From the NCBI GenBank assembly GCA_910584575.1, contig CAJUBG010000001.1, forward strand, positions 1 through 64,000: 64,000 nt of DNA, in the 5' to 3' direction. The notes beneath the pieces are model-generated. The model saw only the letters and a list, made by a program, of their open reading frames with translations, had not been told where the DNA came from and did not search any database. The DNA comes from an uncultured Dorea sp. GTDB lineage: Bacteria; Bacillota; Clostridia; Lachnospirales; Lachnospiraceae. This document shows, in pieces, positions 32,300 to 40,942 of this stretch. Position 1 is the first letter of the stretch; each line of letters starts with the position of its first letter. The position numbers and the translations under genes are program-made.

Positions 32300-34022
32300 A
32301 TTTATCCGAATTGCAGACCAGGCATACAGGAAAATATTTGCGGTGGTCCTGTTAAGATGTGTAATCTATGCAGCTTCGGCATTTTACATAGCTATGTTTG
32401 TGTCTGCCATTATCAGATGTCTGGAAGCCCAGGAGTTCAAAGAAGGATTGACGGGAATCGCGGTCTTTATACTGGCAGGCACAGGAATCTATCTGTTAAA
32501 AAGAGCGTCGGATTATTTATATGAAATCAGCCAGGAGTGTATGAAGGAACGGCTGGACCACATCGTATTTGATAAGATTTCGCGGATGCCCTATGAATAC
32601 CTGGAGAATCCCTACTATCTTGACCTGGTCAAAAGGGCAAAATTCTGCATCAAAGACGAAAACTGTATTGACTCCATACTGCGGAGGGGATTTGGATTGA
32701 TACAGAATGTGTTTGTCCTGTTTAGTATCTCAGGACTCTTAATCCGCTTTGACATAACTGTGTTTATGCTTCTGTTGGCTGCCGCAGCTTTGAATATCAT
32801 TTTTTATATGATATTTGTACACATAGAAAAGGATTTCTTCGAGAAAAGCGTGGAAATTGACCGTAAATATATGTATTATATGGATACCCTGTTATCGAAA
32901 GAATACGGGAAGGATTATAGATTTTACACTGTGGGAAAGCTGCTGCTTCAAAAATTCGGACAATTTTCCGACAAGTTGACAGTGTATTTTGACTGGTATC
33001 AAAAGAAAGTCATTTTAATCCAGGGAATTGTGGAGGCGGTCAAATATATTGCCATGACTGGGATTTATTTTTCCGTGTTTCATAAAACAATAAAGCTTAA
33101 GCTCGCCCTTTCCTCTTTTACTTTCTATGCATCGCTTGGAATTACATTTCTCAATTCAATATCAGAGTGTATCGAAAATGTCATGCGGTTCTATATGTTC
33201 CTGAAATACGCAGAGCCAATGATTGAGCTTATGGAGTTAAAAGAGGATATCTCTGACGGAACACTTGATTTAAAAGAAATACAAACACTGGAATTTAAGA
33301 ATGTGACCTTCACCTACCCCCACAGCACGAATATGGTGTTAAGAGACGTATCGTTTACAATCCGCAAAGGCCAGAAAATATCTATCGTAGGGCTAAACGG
33401 CGCGGGCAAGACTACCATCGTCAAGCTGTTATGCAGGCTGTACCAGCCGGATAAAGGAGAGATTCTGGTAAATGGCTGTCCCATCAATACATACAGGTAT
33501 TCGTCATATATCGCCCAGATATCCACATTGTTTCAAGATTTCCGCCTGTTTGCAGTCAGCATTGAAGAAAATATTATGGATACAAGGCATACCGGACAGG
33601 ATATCATGGAGATGCTTAGGAAGGTAAACTTAAAGGATAAGGTGGAATCTCTGCCCCAGGGCGTAAAGAGCATCTATTCAAAAGTATACGACGAGGACGG
33701 AATCGAATTTTCCGGCGGCGAGGAACAAAAGCTGGCTTTGGCAAGAATGTTGAATAAACAGAGCAGTTTGAAAATTCTGGACGAGCCTACTTCCGCAATG
33801 GATCCTTACGCAGAGTCGGAATTCTATCAGACATTTGACGAATTGGCGGGGGAGGGCATGGTAATCTACATCTCACACCGGATGTCCTCATCGGTTCTGG
33901 CTGACAGGATTCTGGTTATAGAAAACGGAATGGTTGCAGATTTTGATACCCATGAAAGGCTTTTGGAGAAAAAAGGGCGGTATCGTGAGCTTTTTAATAT
34001 TCAGGCAGAGCATTATAATTAG
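32265..34022 (+). CDS. ABC exporter half-transporter, second subunit
   Basis: A 585-aa partner of the preceding protein. Membrane domain about 1-320, then GLNGAGKTTIVKLL, FSGGEEQKLALARML, SSLKILDEPTSAMD and YISHRMSS, a complete set of ATPase motifs. Two starts are possible, ATG at 32265 and ATG at 32274; AAAAGGA upstream suits the second slightly better. The reading frame overlaps the first subunit gene, showing translational coupling. No regulator for this operon is evident apart from the divergent CD3324-family gene. Confidence 0.83.
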   Translation: MRKMALGRILIKFIRIADQAYRKIFAVVLLRCVIYAASAFYIAMFVSAIIRCLEAQEFKEGLTGIAVFILAGTGIYLLKRASDYLYEISQECMKERLDHIVFDKISRMPYEYLENPYYLDLVKRAKFCIKDENCIDSILRRGFGLIQNVFVLFSISGLLIRFDITVFMLLLAAAALNIIFYMIFVHIEKDFFEKSVEIDRKYMYYMDTLLSKEYGKDYRFYTVGKLLLQKFGQFSDKLTVYFDWYQKKVILIQGIVEAVKYIAMTGIYFSVFHKTIKLKLALSSFTFYASLGITFLNSISECIENVMRFYMFLKYAEPMIELMELKEDISDGTLDLKEIQTLEFKNVTFTYPHSTNMVLRDVSFTIRKGQKISIVGLNGAGKTTIVKLLCRLYQPDKGEILVNGCPINTYRYSSYIAQISTLFQDFRLFAVSIEENIMDTRHTGQDIMEMLRKVNLKDKVESLPQGVKSIYSKVYDEDGIEFSGGEEQKLALARMLNKQSSLKILDEPTSAMDPYAESEFYQTFDELAGEGMVIYISHRMSSSVLADRILVIENGMVADFDTHERLLEKKGRYRELFNIQAEHYN

Positions 34023-34032
34023 CAGAAAATCC

Positions 34033-34054
34033 GGCCCTATCATCAGGTAGGGCC
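34033..34054. terminator. Hairpin between convergent genes
   Basis: GGCCCTA and TAGGGCC pair perfectly (7 bp, 8-base loop) in the 54-bp gap between the exporter operon and the ArsR-type regulator gene. Confidence 0.5.
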
Positions 34055-34076
34055 ATTTGATGACCTATGTGCACAA

Positions 34077-35027
34077 TCACATCATCATCTCATAAAACGT
34101 ATACGGAATAAAATCAATCCTTTCCGTAAGAAAATGATACTCTACATAATGCCCCTTCATAGACTTACGAACCAACCCCGCCTGATTCAAAATCCTCAGA
34201 TGCTTCGACACGCCTGCCTCACTTATCCCCATTTTCAAAGAAATCTCCTGCGTAGTAAGCGTCCCCTGCATCAGAAGCTTAACAATCTTAAGCCGTGTAT
34301 GATCCCCCAAAGCCTTAAAGACCAGGACACAATCATTCGGAATCTCCTCCTCCGCCTGCTCGGTCAGAACCTCCTTCACCATCTCCAATTCTCCATCTCC
34401 CTTATATAGCCAGAGATGAGGATTCACAAACGTGCTTGCCATAGCGTAGATTCTATGGACATGCGTTTTCTGATAGCAATACTCCCTGTTTTTGCAATAC
34501 ACCAGGCAATCACCCTCCACCAACAGGCGCGGGTGAATCCCTTCGCACCACCTCCAGATACCAAGCCTTTTGCACAACTCCTGTTCCTTCTGCAAAATGC
34601 GCGTAAGGTAGGGTCTAAGCAGCCGTTCCTCCCTCATAAAAACCCGTTCATAGTATTCCTTTATCACTCTGATTACAGCATCCCGTCCGGCTATATCCAT
34701 CCTCCGTCCAGTATATTCTATCATATCATTCCATTGGTAAATGTTCTTCTCCTGCAAACAGGAAATCAACTCCTCAATCTCCATCTGCCGCATCTGGCTC
34801 CACTTAGGGCTGTCAATCACAAACAGCCATTTGTCCGTGGCCGCGCTCATATCTATCATATGTTTTACCAACTCCGGCTCTTTCTCACTGATTCGCTTCA
34901 CCCACCTTCTCCGATACAAATGGTGGTCCGAATCGACAAGGACATGCATGGAAAAAAACATTTCCCACACAGGAAAATATGCAAAAACGACCTCTACCTT
35001 CTCATCCTCAAATCTGTCTATAACCAT
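34077..35027 (-). CDS. ArsR-family regulator with large N-terminal domain
   Basis: A 316-aa protein. The last 90 residues are a winged helix-turn-helix of the ArsR type (VFKALGDHTRLKIVKLLMQGTLTTQEISLKMGISEAGVSKHLRIL, shown in pieces in the family). The N-terminal 200 residues form a sensor-like domain found in DUF5937-type regulators. No metal-binding CxC motif of classical ArsR is present. It is the last gene of the minus-strand ABC-2 operon (ATPase, permease, regulator), so it probably controls the operon, perhaps through the two related promoters at 39162-39190 and 36997-37025. Confidence 0.8.
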   Translation of the reverse strand: MVIDRFEDEKVEVVFAYFPVWEMFFSMHVLVDSDHHLYRRRWVKRISEKEPELVKHMIDMSAATDKWLFVIDSPKWSQMRQMEIEELISCLQEKNIYQWNDMIEYTGRRMDIAGRDAVIRVIKEYYERVFMREERLLRPYLTRILQKEQELCKRLGIWRWCEGIHPRLLVEGDCLVYCKNREYCYQKTHVHRIYAMASTFVNPHLWLYKGDGELEMVKEVLTEQAEEEIPNDCVLVFKALGDHTRLKIVKLLMQGTLTTQEISLKMGISEAGVSKHLRILNQAGLVRKSMKGHYVEYHFLTERIDFIPYTFYEMMM

Positions 35028-35054
35028 GCTCTCCCCCGTTTCTTCACAAAATCT

Positions 35055-35843
35055 TTAATAAAACTGAAGCTGCCCTGTTTCCCGATTATGCTTTTCAGCC
35101 TTAACAAGCAAATATTTCGTAATAATCATCATGGCAGTAAGGCAGAGCATAAGTCCGGCAAAGCTAAAAAACACGTCATTCTCCTGTTTCTGAAGCCCCA
35201 GAATAAAACGAATAATATTCAGGCAATAGGTCAGTGGAAAAAATAGTGAAATCACCTTTGCCCATTTCGGAAAACAACTGACAGGTATTCTCGTCCCTGC
35301 AAATAAAGTCATGGGCGCGTCGAATAAATCCATCACAATCGAAGCATCCCTGGAAAACAGAAATATGGCGTTTAGCATACCGCCCCAGATGGTAGACGAC
35401 ACTAACAGAAGCATAAGGAACAGAGGCAGCAGCGCCAGGTTATCCCATCTCAGTGTTTTTGTATAGAATAGTACAAATATACAAAAACAGCAAAACATCC
35501 ACACCTCCTGCAAAAGCGCGCCCAATGCCTTTCCGTAAACCATAGCCAGTCTGTTCGCCGGAGTCAAAAATGAGATTTCCAGAGTTCCGTTCTTTCGCTC
35601 TTGATTTGACATGGACCATGCATTCTGAACCATTGACCAGAAGCAAGTGTAAGCCATAAAGCCAGTCCCCAGAAAGGCCAGCAAATCCCTGCCCTGTGCC
35701 TCAAATGGCCGATATGTATAGTAGATTTCCAAAAACCCTAAAATCGGCCACACAAGCAATGAAAAGTACACAAAATAAGAATGATAGTCATTCTGCTGCT
35801 GTTTTTTTATCTCCGCCTTCATTACTAACAGACTTTTTCTCAT
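35055..35843 (-). CDS. ABC-2 type permease
   Basis: A 262-aa membrane protein with six predicted hydrophobic segments (for example YFVYFSLLVWPILGFLEIYY and VISLFFPLTYCLNIIRFIL). NGTLEISFLTPANRLAMVYGKAL is the conserved coupling-helix region of ABC-2 permeases. It overlaps the ATPase gene by four bases. Together with the permease at 38246-39052 it can form the heterodimeric channel of one exporter. Confidence 0.82.
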   Translation of the reverse strand: MRKSLLVMKAEIKKQQQNDYHSYFVYFSLLVWPILGFLEIYYTYRPFEAQGRDLLAFLGTGFMAYTCFWSMVQNAWSMSNQERKNGTLEISFLTPANRLAMVYGKALGALLQEVWMFCCFCIFVLFYTKTLRWDNLALLPLFLMLLLVSSTIWGGMLNAIFLFSRDASIVMDLFDAPMTLFAGTRIPVSCFPKWAKVISLFFPLTYCLNIIRFILGLQKQENDVFFSFAGLMLCLTAMMIITKYLLVKAEKHNRETGQLQFY

Positions 35844-36895
35844 ACTGCGCCCTCCCGCGACTGACTGATAATTTTCATCAATATTTCTTCCAGATTCGGC
35901 TCATGTATACTTAAGCTGTGAATCGGGATTTGGTGTTCAAACAATACGTTCAAAACGTCTGACCAGTCCTTGGATGTCCCTCTTATATGAAGCAACCTCT
36001 CCGTTCCATTTTCAAACCGAATCCTGTTACGGAAATGTTCTCTCAGCTCGTTTAGTATTGCCATATTGTTATCCGAATATGACCCATTAATAGATGGGGA
36101 CTCGTCCTCTGATGATATCACGATAGACAATTCTGGTTGATACATAAATAATTCCTTCAATTCTTCTTTCGTTCCCTGGGCAATCACCTCTCCTTTATCC
36201 ATCACATAGATGTAATCGCATAATTCCTCCGCCTCACTGATATAATGTGTGGTCAGCAGTATGCCTTTTTTCCGTTCCTTTGCCAAGTTTAAGATTAGCT
36301 CTCTGATTTCCTTTGCAATCATGATGTCAAGCCCCAGAGTCGGCTCGTCCAGAAAGATATATTCCGGATCATTAATCAATCCCCTGGCAATCTGAAGCCT
36401 CTGCTTCATCCCTTTTGAATACCGTTCGACAGGTACGTCCTGGGCGTCCTTCAAACCAACAATCCCGATTAAAAGGGAAATGCGTTCTTTCAGCTCTCTC
36501 CCTCTTAACCCGTATAAACTTCCGAAATATCCCAGATTCTCCCTTGCAGTAAGCCTCCAATACAGATTCCGTTCGCCCCCTGAAATAACATTAATGCGCC
36601 CTTTCACCCACAGATGGTTTTTAACCGCATCCACTCCATCCATTGTCAATACTCCGGAGGTAGGCGCAATAAGTGAAGCCAGCATCCGGATTGTCGTCGT
36701 CTTTCCTGCGCCGTTGATACCTAAAACACCCGTGATTTTTCCTTTTGGTATCTCCAGAGAAATATCCTTTACCGCATGAATCACCTGTTTCTGTTTACGG
36801 CCTAACAGGCTGCTTTTTTCTTTTAATATATAATCTTTTACCAAATGCTGAGCAATAATTTTTCTTTCAGGATATTCCTTTGTTCCACTATGCAT
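35840..36895 (-). CDS. ABC-2 transporter ATP-binding protein
   Basis: A 351-aa ATPase with GVLGINGAGKTTTIRML (Walker A), YSKGMKQRLQIARGL (signature), YIFLDEPTLGLD (Walker B) and TTHYISEAEELCDY (switch His). The C-terminal 100 residues are the accessory domain of the NatA/CcmA type. Start ATG 36895 with AAAGGAGAG upstream. The first nine codons and 5' region (36868-36927) are repeated exactly at 38205-38264, where only a truncated copy survives. It forms an exporter with the permeases at 35055 and 38246; the substrate is unknown. Confidence 0.87.
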   Translation of the reverse strand: MHSGTKEYPERKIIAQHLVKDYILKEKSSLLGRKQKQVIHAVKDISLEIPKGKITGVLGINGAGKTTTIRMLASLIAPTSGVLTMDGVDAVKNHLWVKGRINVISGGERNLYWRLTARENLGYFGSLYGLRGRELKERISLLIGIVGLKDAQDVPVERYSKGMKQRLQIARGLINDPEYIFLDEPTLGLDIMIAKEIRELILNLAKERKKGILLTTHYISEAEELCDYIYVMDKGEVIAQGTKEELKELFMYQPELSIVISSEDESPSINGSYSDNNMAILNELREHFRNRIRFENGTERLLHIRGTSKDWSDVLNVLFEHQIPIHSLSIHEPNLEEILMKIISQSREGAV

Positions 36896-36927
36896 AACAC
36901 GCTCTCCTTTACCCGAATATACTTTCT
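36868..36927. repeat. 60-bp direct repeat, copy A
   Basis: Identical over 60 bases to 38205-38264. It contains the last codons of the permease gene as found in copy B, the RBS and the first codons of the ATPase gene. Here it is the functional 5' end of the ATPase gene. Confidence 0.95.
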
Positions 36928-36996
36928 TTCGGCTTATTCTCCTTCTTACGATTTACAGATTGGTTAATTATTTCTATTTTTACTTTAAGCGCGTGT

Positions 36997-37025
36997 ATTA
37001 TAGAGAGACTTTATATTTTTGTCAA
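36997..37025 (-). promoter_or_regulatory. Consensus promoter P2 upstream of the ABC ATPase
   Basis: TTGACA (37020-37025), 17-bp spacer, TATAAT (36997-37002), perfect consensus. The spacer ends CTCTC, and about 80 bases of promoter and leader resemble P1 at 39162-39190 at roughly 75 percent by eye. Confidence 0.8.
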
Positions 37026-37029
37026 CATT

Positions 37030-37965
37030 TTAATCTTTTTTTGTAAATTTTTTTATCCGTCCAATCCGTTCCCAATTTTCCGGAAATCCCATTTTCTCAA
37101 TAATCTCTTTATGCACCGTATACGTCGAAAAACACTTCTTTAAATCATGAAACAGAGCTTTAAACTCGTCCTCCGACAGCAAAAGTTTTAAACTAATAAG
37201 CAAAGAAAACAAATCATTTTTTCCACATACATAGCGCCCATGCACTTTCTCAAGCCTAAGCCTGTCATGAAGCCCCCTGTCAAGAATTGCATCCTTCGTA
37301 TGGAAATCAAACAACCGTTCATTGTGGGCGCATACATTTCTGAACTTCGTCATGACTGCCAGCAGCTTCCCCATTTCATTCACTTTGATTGGTCCAAAAT
37401 CTCGGCAAACAGACGTCTGTACCCGACCTTTTTGACAACTATATATTTTCGACAACTGCCCAAGCGTTAGCACATTCAGAAGTACCCATAATGGCACATA
37501 CCCATACTTTTCCATATAATGCCGAATATATGTATAATCACTGTCTTTACGAATCTGCCCCTCCATAATCCTCAGCATGTTTTTAACAACATAGGATTTC
37601 TTTCCAGTGCAGTCGTAATGACCGATGTTCAGATAATCCTCCTGCATATCTCCGTAAACCAGGCAGAAATGATAAGACAGGGAAGATTTTAGATTACGCT
37701 CTGCCACCAAAATATACTTCAAAAAAATACTTCGCAAATCGTTATCAAATTGATACAATTCATAAATATCTTCAAAACACACGCCCTTTTGAAAGCGTTT
37801 GCTGTCTGAATCCTTAAATGCCTCCTTATAACCATTAATCAGCGAGAAATATCCCGTTTTAAACAGAATTTTTTTCGCATATTCCACATCCTGTATTTCC
37901 AAATCCTTTCTGTCTTTCAGAAAGGCAATCTGTTCTTCATATGTTAGAAATTGCTTTTTTCCCAT
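37030..37965 (-). CDS. Abi_2 (AbiD/AbiF-like) HEPN protein, phage-defence toxin candidate
   Basis: A 311-aa Abi_2-family (PF07751) protein. The N-terminus KQFLTYEEQIAFLKDRK and AKKILFKTGYFSLINGY are family signatures. RNVCAH (Arg209-His214, RxxxxH) is the HEPN RNase motif, with a possible first motif at Arg90-His99. Such proteins cut RNA and abort phage infection. The start at 37965 fits family alignments; a longer frame to 38169 runs through a structured leader and is rejected. AAAGGG lies 14 bases before it. A promoter and hairpin-rich RNA sit upstream and the gene lies between 60-bp repeats inside a transporter operon, signs of horizontal entry. Confidence 0.85.
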   Translation of the reverse strand: MGKKQFLTYEEQIAFLKDRKDLEIQDVEYAKKILFKTGYFSLINGYKEAFKDSDSKRFQKGVCFEDIYELYQFDNDLRSIFLKYILVAERNLKSSLSYHFCLVYGDMQEDYLNIGHYDCTGKKSYVVKNMLRIMEGQIRKDSDYTYIRHYMEKYGYVPLWVLLNVLTLGQLSKIYSCQKGRVQTSVCRDFGPIKVNEMGKLLAVMTKFRNVCAHNERLFDFHTKDAILDRGLHDRLRLEKVHGRYVCGKNDLFSLLISLKLLLSEDEFKALFHDLKKCFSTYTVHKEIIEKMGFPENWERIGRIKKFTKKD

Positions 37966-37990
37966 GTATCTTGCCGCCCTTTTATTTCCT

Positions 37991-38122
37991 CTACTCGCCG
38001 CGCGCCCCGTGCGCCGCCTTAGCGGCATATTTCCTCTGCGCGGGACTGTGCATATATAACAAAAGGCCCCCGCAGGAGCCTTTTGGACTACGGGCTTCAT
38101 AAGTTTCCGTAGTGCGATCACT
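37991..38122 (-). ncRNA. Structured leader, candidate abiF RNA
   Basis: A 130-base, GC-rich region between the abi promoter and the abi gene. Two hairpins adjoin: ACTACGG/CCGTAGT with a 13-base loop (38087-38113), then an 11-bp stem with a TGCG loop (38060-38085). Further stems include GCCGC-TAAG-GCGGC, and GCGC pairs lie closer to the gene. A structured abiF RNA motif upstream of Abi_2/AbiF genes is known from comparative genomics and has been linked to RNA-antitoxin action; my match is by position and general shape only. End points are approximate. A transcription attenuator is the alternative. Confidence 0.6.
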
Positions 38123-38128
38123 GGGTAT

Positions 38129-38157
38129 ATCTTATCCTTTCCAAACACTTTTGTCAA
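38129..38157 (-). promoter_or_regulatory. Promoter of the abi leader RNA
   Basis: TTGACA (38152-38157), 17-bp spacer, TAAGAT (38129-38134) on the minus strand. Transcription would begin close to 38122, just before the first hairpin of the leader. Confidence 0.65.
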
Positions 38158-38204
38158 GGGAAAGCACACCCTTTTTAGGATATTCCTGTTGCATTGAAAT
38201 CATA

Positions 38205-38264
38205 CAGGATATTCCTTTGTTCCACTATGCATAACACGCTCTCCTTTACCCGAATATACTTTCT
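38205..38264. repeat. 60-bp direct repeat, copy B, with truncated ATPase start
   Basis: Identical to 36868-36927. It contains the last codons and stop of the permease gene, an RBS and an ATG (38230-38232) that opens a copy of the ATPase frame ending after ten codons in TGA (its last base is 38200). A shorter echo, GGAATATCCT, recurs at 38178-38187, suggesting further decayed duplication. Confidence 0.95.
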
Positions 38265-39052
38265 ATCATCCTTCTCTCAAGCCACCTATTCCACAGTAAT
38301 CCCGCCGCCAGATAAATTCCCGAAAGAACGAAAATCTGTAAAATAAGCCAGATATTATCTGCCAAATACTGACGCCCTATGACGATATTCCGAAACAAGG
38401 TTACCGCCGGAGTTAAAGGAAATATCTGCGCAAAACACTGAACCCACTTTGGCAAATATTGAATCGGATATGCGATTCCGCAGATAAGGCTCATCGTAAT
38501 AAACAGGGTATTCTGTGTGATGTATGTATCCCGCGTATACAGCATAACTCCCGACAAAAAAATCCCCATACAGAAGAAGCCAAATACTGCCAAAAGAATT
38601 GCAAAGAAAGCTCTGAAGGACAACAGAGCGCCAAGATTAGCGCCCAGAGCCGCCCCTGCCAATAATACTGTCACGAATTCGATTAACGCCCTTGTTGTCT
38701 GCTCTAACAGGCACCCCAGGAAATATAAATTGCGGGATGCCGGCGCAAGCAGCAGCATTTCCAGCGTTCCTTCTCTTAATTCCGTGATAAGCGCTCTCCC
38801 TATATTCATCAGGGTTGATACCGCAAGCACATTCAAAGCTGACCCCAGGACGATATAGGTCATATAGTCTGCGCCGTCTGCATATTGGCTGAACTCACTG
38901 TTAAGATTTCCTTTCATTAAATATACATAGATAAAATAAGGAAAGACTATCTGCATAACTCCGGTTGTAACCCTGGACACCATGAAGGACCACGGGACTG
39001 CCCGCAGTATTCCGATTCGGATTTTTTTATACGTGGACCAAATTACTCTCAT
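38246..39052 (-). CDS. ABC-2 type permease, partner of the interrupted operon
   Basis: A 268-aa six-segment membrane protein (GVMQIVFPYFIYVYLMKG, GNIGRALITELREGTLEMLLLAP as the coupling region, MGIFLSGVMLYTRDTYITQ). ATG 39052 has GGGAG seven bases upstream; a GTG at 39142 with AAGGA four bases upstream is an alternative giving 298 aa. It is transcribed from the consensus promoter P1. Its last codons lie in 60-bp copy B, so it was originally followed directly by the ATPase gene now 1.3 kb away. Confidence 0.8.
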   Translation of the reverse strand: MRVIWSTYKKIRIGILRAVPWSFMVSRVTTGVMQIVFPYFIYVYLMKGNLNSEFSQYADGADYMTYIVLGSALNVLAVSTLMNIGRALITELREGTLEMLLLAPASRNLYFLGCLLEQTTRALIEFVTVLLAGAALGANLGALLSFRAFFAILLAVFGFFCMGIFLSGVMLYTRDTYITQNTLFITMSLICGIAYPIQYLPKWVQCFAQIFPLTPAVTLFRNIVIGRQYLADNIWLILQIFVLSGIYLAAGLLWNRWLERRMIESIFG

Positions 39053-39161
39053 ACCTTCACTCCCATTTCTTACACTGATGATCCAATCCTGTCTGTTAGT
39101 ATCGCCTGAGTATGGATTACCCATCCGGTTAATCTTTCTCACTTTTCCTTAAGGTGGAGGT

Positions 39162-39190
39162 ATTATAGAGAGAACCTCATATTTTGTCAA
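39162..39190 (-). promoter_or_regulatory. Consensus promoter P1 of the ABC-2 operon
   Basis: TTGACA (39185-39190), 17-bp spacer, TATAAT (39162-39167) on the minus strand, perfect consensus. Its spacer ends TCTCTC next to the -10, as in P2. Confidence 0.85.
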
Positions 39191-39222
39191 TCCCATTTTA
39201 TTAAAAAATTTTTTCTTTCCAC

Positions 39223-39251
39223 TTTACCCCTCACTCGTTCCATGATATAAT
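39223..39251 (+). promoter_or_regulatory. Promoter of the second ABC-2 operon
   Basis: TTTACC (39223-39228), 17-bp spacer, TATAAT (39246-39251), 67 bases before the ATG of the ATPase gene; an AGGAGG-type RBS precedes that ATG. Confidence 0.65.
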
Positions 39252-39318
39252 CAATTAGAAAATTTTACAAAACCGGCTTGGCAAGATATGCAGATATAAC
39301 TACCAGGAGGAAGCAAGA

Positions 39319-40107
39319 ATGATTACGATGGAACACGTATGCAAATCGTACAAGATTGCAAAAAGAGACGGCGGCATAAAAGCTGCCTTAACTTCCCTTT
39401 TCCACAGGGAATACGAGAGCATCCACGCCCTGAAGGATGTGACCTTCACCATAGGAGACGGCGAGATGGTGGGCTATATTGGTCCCAACGGCGCGGGAAA
39501 AAGCTCTACAATCAAAATTCTAAGCGGAATATTAACCCCTGACAGCGGAACCGTCCTTATAAACGGACGAATTCCTTATAAGGACAGAGTCAGACACGTC
39601 AAGGATATTGGCGTCGTGTTTGGCCAACGTTCTCAGTTATGGTGGGATGTTCCCGTCATAGATTCCTTTGAATTATTGAAGGATATCTATACCATTCCAG
39701 AACCACAATATAGACAGAGCCTAGAAGAACTGACTGAATTACTGAACCTAAAGGAACTTTTGCGTTCCCCCACAAGACAGCTATCCCTTGGACAGAGGAT
39801 GCGCTGCGAGATTGCGGCCTCCCTGCTGCACCGCCCCCGCATCTTGTTCCTGGACGAGCCTACCATCGGACTGGACGCCGTGTCCAAGCTTGCAGTGCGC
39901 GATTTCATTTTACAACAGAATAAAATCCACAAAACTACCGTAATCCTTACCACCCACGATATGCAGGACATTGAAGCCCTGGCAAGCCGTATCCTCCTAA
40001 TCGGCAAAGGACGGCTTCTTTTGGACGGCACTTTAGACGATATTAAAAGGGGCGGCGGCAATATCGACGAAACAGTAGCCGAGCTGTACCGCGCCTATGA
40101 AATTTGA
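39319..40107 (+). CDS. ABC-2 transporter ATP-binding protein (DUF990-type exporter)
   Basis: A 262-aa ATPase with GYIGPNGAGKSSTIKIL, LSLGQRMRCEIAASLL, ILFLDEPTIGLD and LTTHDMQDIEAL. The FGQRSQLWWDVP segment after the Q-loop is typical of ATPases paired with DUF990/viologen-exporter permeases. It is the first of three genes on the plus strand and overlaps the frame of the next gene's upstream ATG. The exported substrate is unknown. Confidence 0.87.
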   Translation: MITMEHVCKSYKIAKRDGGIKAALTSLFHREYESIHALKDVTFTIGDGEMVGYIGPNGAGKSSTIKILSGILTPDSGTVLINGRIPYKDRVRHVKDIGVVFGQRSQLWWDVPVIDSFELLKDIYTIPEPQYRQSLEELTELLNLKELLRSPTRQLSLGQRMRCEIAASLLHRPRILFLDEPTIGLDAVSKLAVRDFILQQNKIHKTTVILTTHDMQDIEALASRILLIGKGRLLLDGTLDDIKRGGGNIDETVAELYRAYEI

Positions 40108-40132
40108 CATTAATATTCAGAGGATTTTAAAA

Positions 40133-40936
40133 ATGAAAAAATACCTATCCTTCTTTCGGTTAAGATTTCTGATGGGACTGCAATATCGGGCCGCCGCCCT
40201 TGGAGGAATTGCGACTCAGTTTGCATGGGGCTTCATGGAGATCATGATATTTCGGGCATTTTACCGCGCAGACGCAGCCGCCTTCCCCATGAGCTTTTCC
40301 GCTACGGCCTCCTACATATGGCTGCAACAGGCATTTCTCGCCCTTTTTGCAACATGGATGATGGAAAAAGAAATCTTTGACGCTATTGTAAACGGAAATA
40401 TTGTATACGAGCTTTGCAGGCCCATTAGCATATACAACATGTGGTTTTCCAGAAGTATGGCAAACCGCCTGTCAAGGGCAGTCTTAAGATGCTTCCCCAT
40501 ACTGGCTTTTGCCGTATTCATACCAAAGCCTTACGGAATCGCATTGCCTGCAAGCCTCTGGCATTTTGTTCTGTTTCTTTTGACTTTACTTTTGGGCCTG
40601 GCAATGACGGTATCCTTATGCGTCCTGGTCTACATATTGGCTTTTTTCACCATATCCCCCCAGGGACTTCAGATGATATTCATCACTATGACTGACTTTT
40701 TTGCCGGCGCGCTGATTCCCCTGCCCTTTTTTCCGGAAAAAATGCAGCGGTTCATGGAGTTACTTCCCTTTGCGGCTATGCAGAATGTTCCCCTTCGCAT
40801 CTATGGCGGAAGCATGACAAGATTTGAAATACAGAAGGCAGTCCTCCTTCAAATCTTCTGGCTTCTCGTCATTACAGCAGCGGGGAAGCTGCTCTGTAAG
40901 CTGGCGCTGAAACGAGTCGTCGTACAAGGAGGTTAA
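40133..40936 (+). CDS. ABC-2 permease, DUF990-like, first subunit
   Basis: A 267-aa membrane protein with six predicted segments (FVLFLLTLLLGLAMTVSLCVLVY, FWLLVITAAGKLLCKLAL). EIFDAIVNGNIVYELCRPISIYNMWFSRSM is the conserved DUF990 region. ATG 40133 with AGAGGA eight bases upstream is preferred to ATG 40097, which overlaps the ATPase stop. Acts with the next gene product as a heterodimeric channel. Confidence 0.8.
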   Translation: MKKYLSFFRLRFLMGLQYRAAALGGIATQFAWGFMEIMIFRAFYRADAAAFPMSFSATASYIWLQQAFLALFATWMMEKEIFDAIVNGNIVYELCRPISIYNMWFSRSMANRLSRAVLRCFPILAFAVFIPKPYGIALPASLWHFVLFLLTLLLGLAMTVSLCVLVYILAFFTISPQGLQMIFITMTDFFAGALIPLPFFPEKMQRFMELLPFAAMQNVPLRIYGGSMTRFEIQKAVLLQIFWLLVITAAGKLLCKLALKRVVVQGG

Positions 40937-40942
40937 AATATA

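Noticed and set aside
34416..35246. Plus-strand frame of 276 codons opposite the ArsR-type gene
   Set aside because: Composition is unlike a real protein and it crosses two well-supported minus-strand genes.
37966..38169. N-terminal extension of the Abi protein
   Set aside because: The extra residues are encoded by the hairpin-rich leader, have no homology to Abi_2 and would make the structured RNA coding sequence.
36868..38264. Insertion sequence bounded by the 60-bp repeats
   Set aside because: There is no transposase gene and no terminal inverted repeats, and the repeats are host gene sequence.
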